From Lentzea sp. NBRC 102530 (GTDB taxonomy: Bacteria; Actinomycetota; Actinomycetes; Mycobacteriales; Pseudonocardiaceae): a stretch of DNA of 64,000 nt. Under the pieces are notes generated by a model that was not told the DNA's origin, did no database searches, and worked only from the letters and a program-made list of their open reading frames with translations. This document shows, one piece after another, positions 1-8,153 of the stretch. Made by a program: the position numbers and the translations under genes. Location: contig NZ_BSTF01000017.1 of assembly GCF_030269365.1 (NCBI RefSeq), forward strand, positions 62,001 through 126,000, read 5' to 3'. How positions within the stretch are numbered: position 1 is the first letter of the stretch; each line of letters starts with the position of its first letter.

Positions 1-95
1 CTCATGCGTGAAGTTCGGCTCAACTCGTCCGATTCACGGATGACCGTCGTCGAAATCGCACTTCAGAACTCGCGATTGCCCCGGAAACGTCCACT
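1..95. other. window edge, no gene seen
   Basis: There is no convincing coding signal before the end of the MarR gene. The nine-base word CACTTCAGA occurs at 59-67 and again at 92-100, across the MarR stop codon. Nothing else is recognisable. Confidence 0.4.
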
Positions 96-575
96 TCAGA
101 CACCTTCGGCGATGTCCTGGACCACCTGACACGCACTCGGCACCGGATCCAGTTCGTTCACGTGCCCTGCCAGCCGGCAGAGCAACTCCTTGAACGCCTT
201 CCGGTCCCCCGCCGGCAATCCGGACAACACGTGCGCCTCGGCGTGCCCCAGCCGTGAATCGAGTTCGGCCAATCGAGCCCGGCCGACCTCGGTGGCGACG
301 ACCAACCGGGTCCGGCGGTCGGCAGGGGCGGGCCGGCGTTCCACGAGCGACGCCCGCTCCAGGTCGTCCAGCAGGTAGGTCATGACCGTCCGGTCGATGC
401 CGAGTTGCTGGCACAGCGCGGACTGGCTCTCGGGCCGGTCGCGGGTGGCGGCGGTGAGGATCTGGTAGCCGCGGTGGCCGCCGGGCAGGTCGCCGACCGC
501 CTGGTTCGTCGCCTTGACGTAGGCGCGGAACACCACACCGAGGGTCCAGCCGAAGTCGTCCTCAAGCGCGGTCAC
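96..575 (-). CDS. MarR-family transcriptional regulator
   Basis: Winged-helix regulator of about 159 residues, a usual MarR length. The centre reads as the recognition helix and wing: QQLGIDRTVMTYLLDDLE followed by VERRPAPADRRTR, the standard MarR arrangement with a basic wing tip. A longer reading to an ATG at 641 would run over the start of the divergent LLM gene, so I chose the GTG at 575, where the protein begins VTALEDDFGW. It faces the LLM-hemerythrin gene, and a perfect inverted repeat at 603-615 lies between them, so it probably represses itself and its neighbour. The family often senses phenolic or oxidising compounds; the ligand here is unknown. Confidence 0.88.
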   Translation of the reverse strand: MTALEDDFGWTLGVVFRAYVKATNQAVGDLPGGHRGYQILTAATRDRPESQSALCQQLGIDRTVMTYLLDDLERASLVERRPAPADRRTRLVVATEVGRARLAELDSRLGHAEAHVLSGLPAGDRKAFKELLCRLAGHVNELDPVPSACQVVQDIAEGV

Positions 576-602
576 CCGGCCAATGATAGCCACGACAGAA
601 CG

Positions 603-615
603 TCTGTTGAACAGA
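603..615. promoter_or_regulatory. inverted-repeat operator and divergent promoter region
   Basis: Perfect palindrome TCTGTT-G-AACAGA between the MarR gene and the LLM gene. The TTGAAC at 607-612 can serve as a -35 and CATACT at 628-633 as a -10 (15 bp spacer) for the plus-strand gene. That places transcription start close to the ATG at 640, giving a nearly leaderless message. The palindrome overlaps this -35, the expected position for repression by the adjacent MarR protein. Confidence 0.6.
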
Positions 616-639
616 ACATCTGCGTGGCATACTTTCGGC

Positions 640-2034
640 ATGACAGACTACGGCCACGCGCTGGAGTTCGGGGTGTTCCTCCCACCCGGTGCCGCCGACT
701 TCGGCACCACGCTGCGACTGGCACAAGCCGCTGACGTGCGAGGACTGGAACTCGTCAGCATCCAGGACCACCCGTACAACGCGGCGAACCTCGACACGTG
801 GACGTCGTTGTCGGTCATCGCCGCGTCCACCACCAAGGTCCGCGTGTTCCCCAACGTCGCGAACCTGCCGCTGCGGCCGCCGGCCGTCCTTGCGCGCGCG
901 GCGGCGAGTCTGGACATCATCAGCGGCGGGCGCGTCGAACTCGGGCTCGGCGCGGGCTCGTTCTGGGACGCCATCGCCGCGATGGGCGGCCCGCACCGCA
1001 CCCCGCCGGAGTCCGTCGAGGCGCTGGCAGAGGCCATCGCGGTGATCAGGGCGCTGTGGACGCCCGGCCGCGGGGTGCGCCTGCAGGGCGAGCACTACTC
1101 GCTGAACGGCGCGCGCCCCGGCCCGTTCCCCGCCCACGACATCGGCATCTGGCTGGGCGCCTACAAGAAGCGGATGCTCCAGCTCACCGGCCGCGTGGCG
1201 GACGGCTGGCTGCCGTCGAGCCCGTACGCGCCGCCGGCCCAGCTCAAGGCGATGAACGCGATCATCGACGAGGCCGCGCACGACGCCGGTCGATCGCCGA
1301 AGGACATCCGCCGCATCTACAACATCGGCAGCGAGTTCACGCCGCAGCAACTCGCCGAGCTGGCGCTCCGGGACGGCATGAGCGGGTTCATCGCGATGAT
1401 CGGCACCGAGGACGAGCTGCGGGCGTTCGCCGAGGAGACGGCTCCCGCCGTGCGCGAGATCGTGCAGAAGGAACGCGGTGGCAAGCTCCCGTGGGACGAG
1501 TCGACCCGCCCAAAAGCACCGGCGCCTGAAGCGGACGCCGTCTACACCGCTTCGGGCAGGGCGCTCGGCCGCCAGCTGGTCGGCGTCCACAACCACCTGC
1601 GCGACGAGCTCACCAAGGTCAGGTCGATCGTCGACCAGGCCGCCGCGGGGATCATCGACGTCGGCCAGGCGCGCGACGAGATCAACACGATGACCATGCG
1701 CCAGAACAACTGGACGATGGGCGCGTACTGCGAGAGCTACTGCCGTCTCGTCACGATCCACCACACGCTCGAGGACACGAGCCTCTACCCGCAACTGCGC
1801 CAGGGCGACGGACGGCTCGGTCCCGTGCTCGACCGGCTGACCGAGGAGCACCACGTCATCCACGAGGTGCTCGAACGCCTGGACGCCGCCCTCGTGGCGA
1901 CGGTCGCGGAACCGCACCGGATCGCCGAGGTGAAGGAGTCGGTGGACCTGCTGACCGACACCCTGCTGTCGCACCTGTCCTACGAGGAAGGTGAGCTGCT
2001 CGAACCGATGGCGCGCATCGCGTACCACCACTGA
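640..2034 (+). CDS. LLM-class flavin oxidoreductase fused to a hemerythrin domain
   Basis: The first ~290 residues are a luciferase-like (LLM) flavin/F420 oxidoreductase: FGVFLPPG start, GGRVELGLGAGSFWD, then IGIWLGAYKKRMLQLTGRVADGWLPS. From about residue 315 the protein becomes a hemerythrin HHE domain with iron-ligand-type segments GVHNHLRDEL, IHHTLEDTSLYPQL (~373), EEHHVIHEVLE (~403) and LLSHLSYEEGELLEP (~443). LLM enzymes are normally ~300 residues, so the 464-residue length reflects a real fusion. I placed the start at the ATG at 640 because the alternative at 583 would lie inside the operator. The di-iron domain could sense or deliver oxygen or NO to the flavin site; the substrate is not predictable. 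Likely controlled by the divergent MarR. Confidence 0.85.
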   Translation: MTDYGHALEFGVFLPPGAADFGTTLRLAQAADVRGLELVSIQDHPYNAANLDTWTSLSVIAASTTKVRVFPNVANLPLRPPAVLARAAASLDIISGGRVELGLGAGSFWDAIAAMGGPHRTPPESVEALAEAIAVIRALWTPGRGVRLQGEHYSLNGARPGPFPAHDIGIWLGAYKKRMLQLTGRVADGWLPSSPYAPPAQLKAMNAIIDEAAHDAGRSPKDIRRIYNIGSEFTPQQLAELALRDGMSGFIAMIGTEDELRAFAEETAPAVREIVQKERGGKLPWDESTRPKAPAPEADAVYTASGRALGRQLVGVHNHLRDELTKVRSIVDQAAAGIIDVGQARDEINTMTMRQNNWTMGAYCESYCRLVTIHHTLEDTSLYPQLRQGDGRLGPVLDRLTEEHHVIHEVLERLDAALVATVAEPHRIAEVKESVDLLTDTLLSHLSYEEGELLEPMARIAYHH

Positions 2035-2091
2035 GTGCACTTCGGCGTGTGCGGCGGCGCGCGACCGTCCACTGCCAACAGACTGGGGTGC

Positions 2092-2568
2092 GTGGACACC
2101 AGGAAGCGAGTCGATCCCGTACGCCGCGGTCGCACCATCCTGGGGGCGTCGCTGCTGCTCACAGCCGTCTTCGCGGGAGGAAGAGCCGCCGCCGGGTTCA
2201 GCCACGCGGCCGACACCGAGTCCGCGATCCGCGCGAAGGACGGCATGGACGTCACGATCGCGCTGCACACCGGCATGACGTACGCGTGGCTCGCGTTCGC
2301 CGTGCTGACCGCGATCGCCGCGCTTCCGTTGCTGCTGGGCGGCTCTGGGCGCACCTTCGCGGCCGGTGTCTGCTACGCGCTCGGCCTGCCGTTGCTGCTG
2401 TTCAGCATCGGCGTGATCCCGCCGGTGCCGACGGTCCGCACGCTGACCTGGATCGCGTGCGGGACCGTCGTGCTGCTGGCCTGCTTCGTGATGCTGACGT
2501 CGGGACCGGTACCCCCGCAGCGAGCGGTTCCGGACCGGCGCAGGCCGGTCCGGAGCCGTCCCCGCTAG
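2092..2568 (+). CDS. small four-helix membrane protein of unknown function
   Basis: Unrecognised protein of ~158 residues with four hydrophobic segments (TILGASLLLTAVFAGG; AWLAFAVLTAIAALPLLL; FAAGVCYALGLPLLLFSIGV; WIACGTVVLLACFVML) and a basic C-terminal tail. A GTG immediately after the LLM stop (2035) is in frame, but its extra 19 residues look non-coding. The GTG at 2092 starts VDTRKRVDPVRR, a basic N-terminus typical before a first helix. It follows the LLM gene closely, so co-transcription is possible. Confidence 0.6.
   Translation: MDTRKRVDPVRRGRTILGASLLLTAVFAGGRAAAGFSHAADTESAIRAKDGMDVTIALHTGMTYAWLAFAVLTAIAALPLLLGGSGRTFAAGVCYALGLPLLLFSIGVIPPVPTVRTLTWIACGTVVLLACFVMLTSGPVPPQRAVPDRRRPVRSRPR
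2528..2551 (+). terminator. GC hairpin at the 3' end of the membrane-protein gene
   Basis: Perfect 10-bp stem CCGGACCGGC / GCCGGTCCGG with a 4-nt loop, located in the last codons of the gene and before a convergent gene. There is no U tract, as is common for actinobacterial terminators. Confidence 0.4.
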
Positions 2569-2667
2569 CGCCCCGAGCAGACCTCCGCCGACGACACCCC
2601 GGCGTGTCGCACCCAACACGCCTCGCGCCAAACGGCACGCGGCTTGGGTGGGTGTCCGGCGTGGGCG

Positions 2668-4752
2668 CTACCGGCTCGTCACCGTGCAGGTGGCGGTCGC
2701 GGACCTGCCGGGGTTGCTCTCCGACACGGCCGTCAGCGTCACCTTCGACATGATCGGGCCGTTGCCGCGCTGCGCGTGCACCGGAACGTCGACCCGGCCG
2801 CCGAACTTGGCGGTCGCGAGGGCGTTCGGCACCGAGACGGTCCAGCCGTTCTCGGCCTTCGCGCTCACCCGGTAGACGTCACCGTCGAGGTACTGGTCGA
2901 CGGGTTCCGGGTGCTGGCCGCCGGGCGTCGCCGCGCGGCCGGTGTTGGTGAGCGGGAAGCGGCACGTCGCCACGCCCGACGAGTCGGCACGGGCGGCGGT
3001 CGGCGTGACCCGCACGCCGCGCTGCTGCGGCCCGGCGCCGTCGAGCGAGCGGATCGCCACGGTGTACGCCAGCACGCCCTGCGCGTCCCGCTGCACGTCG
3101 AGGACGTAGAAGTGCAGGCGGTTGGCGGTGTCGACGAACTCGAACTCGCTGCCGGAGTTCGTGCCGGCGTGGAACAGCGCGTCCGAGAGCTGGCGGTAGT
3201 CGCCGACCGTGATCGGGACCTTGGTGCCGTCCGGCAGCACGTAGTCGGTCATGCCGATGTCCTGCGGGTTCGCGTCGATCACCCACGTGAACGGTGCCGC
3301 GTCGGCGTTCTTGGTCTTGGCGAGCAGCACGCCGGAGTCCGGGGTGAACGAGTCGGCGCCCATCCGGTCCACGACCTCGAGCGTGTAGTTGTTGTAGCCG
3401 CCGCCGTCGCAGAACGGGTTGGTGGAGACGTTGCAGGACGGCGTCTTGTCCCCGGTGCCCAGCGCGAGGTTGATGCCCGTCAGGCCGGTGGGGCCGGGGT
3501 TGACCTCGCGGGCGGTGATCTTCGCGATGACCGTGCCGGAGCCCGCCAGCGCCTCCCGCGACAGCCTCAGGACGTTCTTCTCGTCGATGATGCCGAGCTT
3601 GATCCGGTTGCGGAAGGTCTGTTGCGAGCCGAGCGAACCGCCGCCGGTCGCCGGGATCGTCCAGCGCGAGTGCGGGCCGCCGGGGCCGTTGAACGAGCCG
3701 CGCGACAGCATGTCCCACGGGCCGCTGTAGTCACGGCGCGGCGGGTTGCCGTACGGGTTGTTGTAGTTGTCGCCGATGCCGAGGATGTGGCTCAGCTCGT
3801 GCGCGTAGACGCCCTGGCCGGAGCTCTCGGCCTGCGTCGACGAACCACCGCCCGCGTTGGGCCAGATCGAGGAGCCGGCCGCCCACGACGTCCAGTCGAC
3901 GTACCGGGTGTTCGACCAGTTCGGCAGCGCGGGGTCCGGCGGGCCGAAGTCGTCGGTGACGTCCTCCTTGGTCCGGAACTTCATCATCCCGAACTCCTGC
4001 CAGGTGCCGGACTCGTCCTGGCCCGCCGACAGGTAGTAGATGAAGTCGTAGCCCGCCGGCACCTCGGCGCCCGCGTCCGCGACCCACGCCGCCCGGCCGT
4101 CGGTGCGGATGTTGCGGTTGCAGTTGTCCCCGGCGGGACAGGCCGTGCCGCCCTGGAACTCCATGGCGTACTCGTGGTCCTTGCCCGGCATCGTGTACGG
4201 GCCGAACGCCTTCAGCTCGACGCCGTAGCGCCCGCCGGAGGTCTCCATCCAGTACTCGTGCACGGTGTGGCCGCGGTTCAGCGAGTTCGGCTTGTTCAGG
4301 AAGTCCTGGTAGAACTGCCCGACCTGCTCGCGCGGCACGTTCGCGGCCTCGGCGCTCGGGTTGCCGAACACCGTGGAGTTCTTGGCCTGCGTGACGACGA
4401 ACGGCTGGTTCGGGTAGTCCAGCAGGACGAGCGCGCCCTTGAAGTTGCGCACCGATCCCTTGACCGACGGGTCGGCCCAGTTGGTGCCGGGAATCTTCTT
4501 GTAGTCCCGTTCCCACGTCATGTGGTCGGGGTTGACCCAGTTCTGCGGGTCGATCGGGCCGGGGAACCCCGCCTGGGACAGGACGCGCGCGGAGTCCCTC
4601 GTCTGCTGCCAGGGCTGTTGCTGCGGCCAGTGGTCGTACTGCCAGTGGTTCGCGGGATCGGCGGGGGCGGCGGCGGAGTTGCCGACGGTGACCATCGCGA
4701 TCGAGAGGAGCGCGGTGATCAGCAGGGCAGGGCGCCGGTGTGTGCGCTTCAT
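2668..4752 (-). CDS. secreted M6-family (immune inhibitor A-like) metalloprotease
   Basis: Secreted zinc protease of 694 residues. The start at 4752 gives a clean signal peptide (MKRTHRRPALLITALLSIAM... NSAAAPA). The zinc motif HELSHILGIGD lies at residues 318-328 (His318, Glu319, His322), the HExxHxxGxxD form diagnostic of peptidase family M6. The preceding region (YPNQPFVVTQ; QFYQDFLNKPNSLNRGHTVHEYWMETSGGRYGV) matches the M6 N-terminal domain, and the long C-terminal half is beta-rich and ends in NPGRSATATCTVTSR. Secreted M6 enzymes degrade extracellular proteins, including antimicrobial peptides in pathogens; here a nutritional role is more likely. It sits 55 bp downstream of the two-component genes on the same strand. 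Confidence 0.9.
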   Translation of the reverse strand: MKRTHRRPALLITALLSIAMVTVGNSAAAPADPANHWQYDHWPQQQPWQQTRDSARVLSQAGFPGPIDPQNWVNPDHMTWERDYKKIPGTNWADPSVKGSVRNFKGALVLLDYPNQPFVVTQAKNSTVFGNPSAEAANVPREQVGQFYQDFLNKPNSLNRGHTVHEYWMETSGGRYGVELKAFGPYTMPGKDHEYAMEFQGGTACPAGDNCNRNIRTDGRAAWVADAGAEVPAGYDFIYYLSAGQDESGTWQEFGMMKFRTKEDVTDDFGPPDPALPNWSNTRYVDWTSWAAGSSIWPNAGGGSSTQAESSGQGVYAHELSHILGIGDNYNNPYGNPPRRDYSGPWDMLSRGSFNGPGGPHSRWTIPATGGGSLGSQQTFRNRIKLGIIDEKNVLRLSREALAGSGTVIAKITAREVNPGPTGLTGINLALGTGDKTPSCNVSTNPFCDGGGYNNYTLEVVDRMGADSFTPDSGVLLAKTKNADAAPFTWVIDANPQDIGMTDYVLPDGTKVPITVGDYRQLSDALFHAGTNSGSEFEFVDTANRLHFYVLDVQRDAQGVLAYTVAIRSLDGAGPQQRGVRVTPTAARADSSGVATCRFPLTNTGRAATPGGQHPEPVDQYLDGDVYRVSAKAENGWTVSVPNALATAKFGGRVDVPVHAQRGNGPIMSKVTLTAVSESNPGRSATATCTVTSR

Positions 4753-4807
4753 GCCAACACCGTGGTGCAGAGCGGGTGGTGCTAAACACCCGTCGATCGT
4801 CTGCCGC

Positions 4808-6121
4808 TCAACGGAACTCGGGCAGATCCACGCGAACGGACGCACCGCGCGGTCCCGGTTCGAACCGGACGCTCCCGCCGTGCACGGCCACCACGTCGGC
4901 GACGATCGCGAGGCCCAGTCCCGATCCGGGCAGGCGGCGGGCGTCCGGGGCGCGCCAGAACCGTTCGAACGCGGCGTTGCGGTGCTCGAACGGCACGCCC
5001 GGTCCCTCGTCGCTGACGGTGAGCCAGCCGGGTTTCGACCGGACGGTGATCGTGGAGGACGGCGGGGAGAACTTCACGGCGTTGTCGAGGAGGTTGAGGA
5101 CGCTGCGTTCCAGCGCGCCGGCGTCGCCGACCACCGACCAGTGCTCGCGGTCGACGTCGAAGACGTGGTCGCGGGAACGGCTGCGGGCGCGCCGGACCGC
5201 CTTGTCGATCACCTCGGCGACCTCGACGTCGTCCTGCGCCAGTTCGCGGTCGTCGCGGGCGAGCACGACGAGTTCGGTGACGAGGTCGCCGAACTCCTGG
5301 CTCTGGGCCTGGAGGCGGTCGAGGACCTCGGTGCGCTGGGGCAGCGGTCTCCCGGTGCGTTCACTGCGGACCAGCAGGTCGATGTTGGTGCGCAGGCTGG
5401 TCAACGGGGTGCGCAGCTCGTGCGCGGCGTCGTCGACCAGGTCCTTCTGCCGCCGTCTGGACTCGGCGAGGGCGGCGGTCATCGACGCGAACGCACGCCC
5501 GAGGCGGCCGACCTCGTCCCTGCCGTCGACCTCGACGGGTGTGGCGAGGTCCTCGGTGCGCGCGATGTGTTCGGCGGCGGCGGTGAGGCGTTCCATCGGG
5601 GCGAGGGCGCGGCGGGTCAGCCAGAGCCCGGCGCCCGCGGCGAGCAGCACGCCCAGGATCGACACCGCCGCGAGGACACCGGCCAGGGTGGTGAGGGTGC
5701 TGTCGATCTCGGCGGTGCTGCGGCTGAGGATCAGCACGTCACCCGTGCCGATCGGCTGGACGAGGATCCGCGCCGGGGCGCCGCTTTCGGTGACGCCGTC
5801 GCGGAACATCGGTGTCGTGACGAGGTCACCGGCGGTGGTGACGACCGGGTCGACGCCGGGCGGGGCGCAGGTGTGCCCGTCGACGCCCAGGGTCTGGATG
5901 CCCTGCAACACCTGCTGGAGTCCCTGCGGCGGCGCGGGGTCGTCGCAGCGGATCTTGACGCGGGGCGGCGGTGTGCTGGCGAGCAACGACTTGTCGAGCT
6001 GCGAGCGGAGGTTGTGCTCGGTGGCGATCCAGGTGACGACGCTGATGCCCGCGATCGCGACCGCCACGACGAACGCGGTGATCAGCGCGAGCTTGCCGCG
6101 CAACAGGACCGGGCTCCTCAC
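4808..6121 (-). CDS. sensor histidine kinase, MprB-like
   Basis: Membrane sensor kinase of 437 residues. Order: one helix ([19 protein letters not shown]), an extracellular sensor domain to about residue 155, a second helix ([20 protein letters not shown]), HAMP, HisKA with the phosphoacceptor in [14 protein letters not shown] (His234), and HATPase with [15 protein letters not shown] and GSGLGLAIV. The GTG start at 6121 overlaps the regulator stop by four bases (GTGA), so the pair is translationally coupled. The organisation resembles mycobacterial MprB, an envelope-stress sensor. The divergent glycosyltransferase genes are the likely targets. Confidence 0.9.
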   Translation of the reverse strand: MRSPVLLRGKLALITAFVVAVAIAGISVVTWIATEHNLRSQLDKSLLASTPPPRVKIRCDDPAPPQGLQQVLQGIQTLGVDGHTCAPPGVDPVVTTAGDLVTTPMFRDGVTESGAPARILVQPIGTGDVLILSRSTAEIDSTLTTLAGVLAAVSILGVLLAAGAGLWLTRRALAPMERLTAAAEHIARTEDLATPVEVDGRDEVGRLGRAFASMTAALAESRRRQKDLVDDAAHELRTPLTSLRTNIDLLVRSERTGRPLPQRTEVLDRLQAQSQEFGDLVTELVVLARDDRELAQDDVEVAEVIDKAVRRARSRSRDHVFDVDREHWSVVGDAGALERSVLNLLDNAVKFSPPSSTITVRSKPGWLTVSDEGPGVPFEHRNAAFERFWRAPDARRLPGSGLGLAIVADVVAVHGGSVRFEPGPRGASVRVDLPEFR

Positions 6122-6783
6122 GGTGACTCGCGCAGGATGAAACCCATGCCCCGCACGGTGTGCAGCAGCCTCGGGCGGCCACCGGACTCGGTCTTGCGGC
6201 GCAGGTAGCCGATGTAGACGTCGAGCAGGTTGGTGCCCTGGTCCTTGCCCCACACGGCGTGCTTGAGGTGCTTCTTGGTGAGCAGCCGGTCCGGGTCGTT
6301 CAGGAACACCGCGAGCAGGTCGAACTCGGTCGGCGTCAGGTCCAGCCTGGCGGTGCCGCGCAGCACCTCGCGGGCCTGCGGGTCCATGCTCAGGTCGGCG
6401 AACCTGAGCAGCCGCGGCGCGGTGCGGCGGCGGTTCTGCTTGAGCAGCGCACGCACCCTGGCCAGCAGTTCTTCCAGCGCGAACGGCTTGACCAGGTAGT
6501 CGTCGGCACCAGCGTCGAGGCCGGTGACGCGGTCGCCCAGCGCGTCGCGGGCGGTGAGCATCAGCACGGGCAGCCGGACGCCCGCGGCCCTGATCCGCCG
6601 GCACGCCTCCGAGCCGTCCAGGTTCGGCATCATCAGGTCGAGGATGGCCAGGTCGGCGTGCCCGACGAGGGGCAGCGCCTCGGCACCGTCCGCGGCGGTC
6701 GTGACCTCGTAGCCCTCGAACTCGAGGCTGCGCCGCAGACTGTCCCGCACGTCGGGGTCGTCGTCCACCACGAGCAGTCTCAT
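6118..6783 (-). CDS. OmpR-family response regulator, MprA-like
   Basis: Two-domain regulator of 221 residues. The receiver has the acidic pocket Asp7-Asp9, phosphoacceptor Asp49 ([13 protein letters not shown]), Thr77 and Lys99 ([23 protein letters not shown]). The C-terminal winged helix ends with [26 protein letters not shown], the standard OmpR/PhoB DNA-binding element. The [13 protein letters not shown] segment and overall layout are close to MprA. It is transcribed first in the pair with the kinase and divergently from the GT2-GtrA and GT39 genes. Three phased TCTCA words in the shared intergenic region are candidate binding sites. Confidence 0.92.
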   Translation of the reverse strand: MRLLVVDDDPDVRDSLRRSLEFEGYEVTTAADGAEALPLVGHADLAILDLMMPNLDGSEACRRIRAAGVRLPVLMLTARDALGDRVTGLDAGADDYLVKPFALEELLARVRALLKQNRRRTAPRLLRFADLSMDPQAREVLRGTARLDLTPTEFDLLAVFLNDPDRLLTKKHLKHAVWGKDQGTNLLDVYIGYLRRKTESGGRPRLLHTVRGMGFILRESP

Positions 6784-6832
6784 GCTCGAAGACGGTAGGG
6801 CGCCTCGCTGTGAGCCAGCTGTGCATCCGCGC

Positions 6833-6870
6833 TCTCACGATTCTCTCAGCGCAACCCAAGGACGTTCTCA
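6833..6870. promoter_or_regulatory. phased TCTCA direct repeats, likely response-regulator box
   Basis: TCTCA occurs at 6833-6837, 6844-6848 and 6866-6870. The spacings of 11 and 22 bp put all copies on one face of the helix. OmpR-family proteins bind direct repeats at about 10-11 bp. The site lies midway between the divergent regulator and glycosyltransferase genes. Confidence 0.45.
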
Positions 6871-6935
6871 CAGAAGGATCAGCAGGCTCGGTCCCACAAC
6901 GGTCACAGCTGTGTCCACAGTGGAACGGAGATGGC

Positions 6936-8153
6936 ATGACGGTGAGCACCGCACAGGCCACGGGGACGGTCGACATCATGATCCCCGTCTACAACGAGGA
7001 ACGGGCCCTGCCCGGCTGCGTCGAGGTGCTGCACGCGTTCCTGAGCGAGCAGTTCCCCTTCGACTGGTCGATCGTCGTCGTCGACAACGCGAGCACCGAC
7101 GGCACGCTGGAGGTCGCCTGGAACCTCGCCTCGAAGTACGAGCGGGTCCGGGTGCACCACCTCGACCGCAAGGGCCGCGGACTCGCGCTGCGGGAGTCGT
7201 GGGGCGCCAGCGAGGCGGCCGTGGTCGTCTACATGGACGTGGACCTGTCGACCGGCCTGGACGGGTTGCTGCCGCTGGTCGCGCCGCTGCTCAACGGCCA
7301 CTCCGACCTCGCGATCGGCTCCCGGCTCGCCCCCGGTTCGCGGACCGTGCGCGGGCCTCGCCGGGAACTGGTGTCGCGCGCCTACAACGCGTTGATCAGG
7401 ATGACGCACGGGGCGAAGTTCAGCGACGCCCAGTGCGGGTTCAAGGCGGCACGCACCGAGGTCGTGCGGCCGTTGCTCGGGCAGGCCTCCGACGACGCCT
7501 GGTTCTTCGACACCGAACTGCTGCTCCTCGCCGAGCACAACGGGTTGCGGGTGCACGAGGTGCCGGTCGACTGGGTCGAGGACGTGGACAGCCGGGTCGA
7601 CGTCGTGCGGACGGCGCTGGACGACGTCAAGGGCCTGATCCGGGTGGCGCGGGCCAAGGCCAACGGAACGGCGCTGGTGACCGGGTTGCCGCAGCGACCG
7701 CTGCCGCGCGCCATCCACCCGGACGCCGTGCTGAGCCGCAGTTCCGGCGGGCTCTCCTGGCAGGTGCTGTCGTTCGCGGTGATCGGGGTGATCTCGACGT
7801 TGGCGAACCTGGCCCTGTACGGGATGTTCCGGCTGTGGTGGCCGGTGCTCGGGGCGAACCTCGCCGCGCTGGTGATCACGACCTTGTTCAACACCGAGGC
7901 GAACCGGCGCTTCACCTTCACCGCCCGCAACGCCTCCCGCGGCAGAACGCACCTGCAGGGGTTCGTGGTGTTCGGGCTGTACTACGCGTTCACCTCGGCC
8001 GCGTTGCTCGTGCTGCACGCGGTTTCGGCCTCACCGCCGCGCACGCTGGAACTGCTGGTGCTGCTCGGTTCCTCGGCGCTGGGCACGGTGGGGCGCTTCT
8101 TCCTGTTGCGGAGCTGGGTGTTCCGCAGGACCGAACGAAAGGACGTTCGATGA
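6936..8153 (+). CDS. family-2 glycosyltransferase with C-terminal GtrA domain
   Basis: Residues 1-~245 form a GT2 domain (VDIMIPVYNEERAL, VVDNASTDGT, YMDVDLSTGL) of the dolichyl/polyprenyl-phosphate sugar synthase type. From ~270 there are four membrane helices of a GtrA-like domain (LSFAVIGVISTLANLALYGM, FNTEANRRFTF). This pairing normally makes and flips a polyprenyl-phosphate-linked sugar. I chose the ATG at 6936, which has an ACGGAG site six bases upstream, over the upstream ATG at 6810. The stop overlaps the start of the GT39 gene by four bases, so donor synthesis and sugar transfer are produced together. Probably under the divergent MprA-like regulator. Confidence 0.9.
   Translation: MTVSTAQATGTVDIMIPVYNEERALPGCVEVLHAFLSEQFPFDWSIVVVDNASTDGTLEVAWNLASKYERVRVHHLDRKGRGLALRESWGASEAAVVVYMDVDLSTGLDGLLPLVAPLLNGHSDLAIGSRLAPGSRTVRGPRRELVSRAYNALIRMTHGAKFSDAQCGFKAARTEVVRPLLGQASDDAWFFDTELLLLAEHNGLRVHEVPVDWVEDVDSRVDVVRTALDDVKGLIRVARAKANGTALVTGLPQRPLPRAIHPDAVLSRSSGGLSWQVLSFAVIGVISTLANLALYGMFRLWWPVLGANLAALVITTLFNTEANRRFTFTARNASRGRTHLQGFVVFGLYYAFTSAALLVLHAVSASPPRTLELLVLLGSSALGTVGRFFLLRSWVFRRTERKDVR

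Noticed and set aside
583-640. Upstream ATG start for the LLM gene
   Set aside because: It would place the start within the operator/promoter and adds a non-family extension.
562-2631. Long minus-strand ORF (689 codons) opposite the LLM-hemerythrin gene
   Set aside because: Arg/Gly/His-rich composition with no domain; an antisense shadow of GC-rich coding DNA.
2644-4785. 713-codon plus-strand ORF opposite the M6 protease
   Set aside because: Low-complexity Val/Arg/Gly translation; the minus-strand frame has a signal peptide and the HExxH motif.
4850-4875. tRNA T-arm-like GGTTCGAACC
   Set aside because: Inside the histidine kinase coding sequence, with no cloverleaf.
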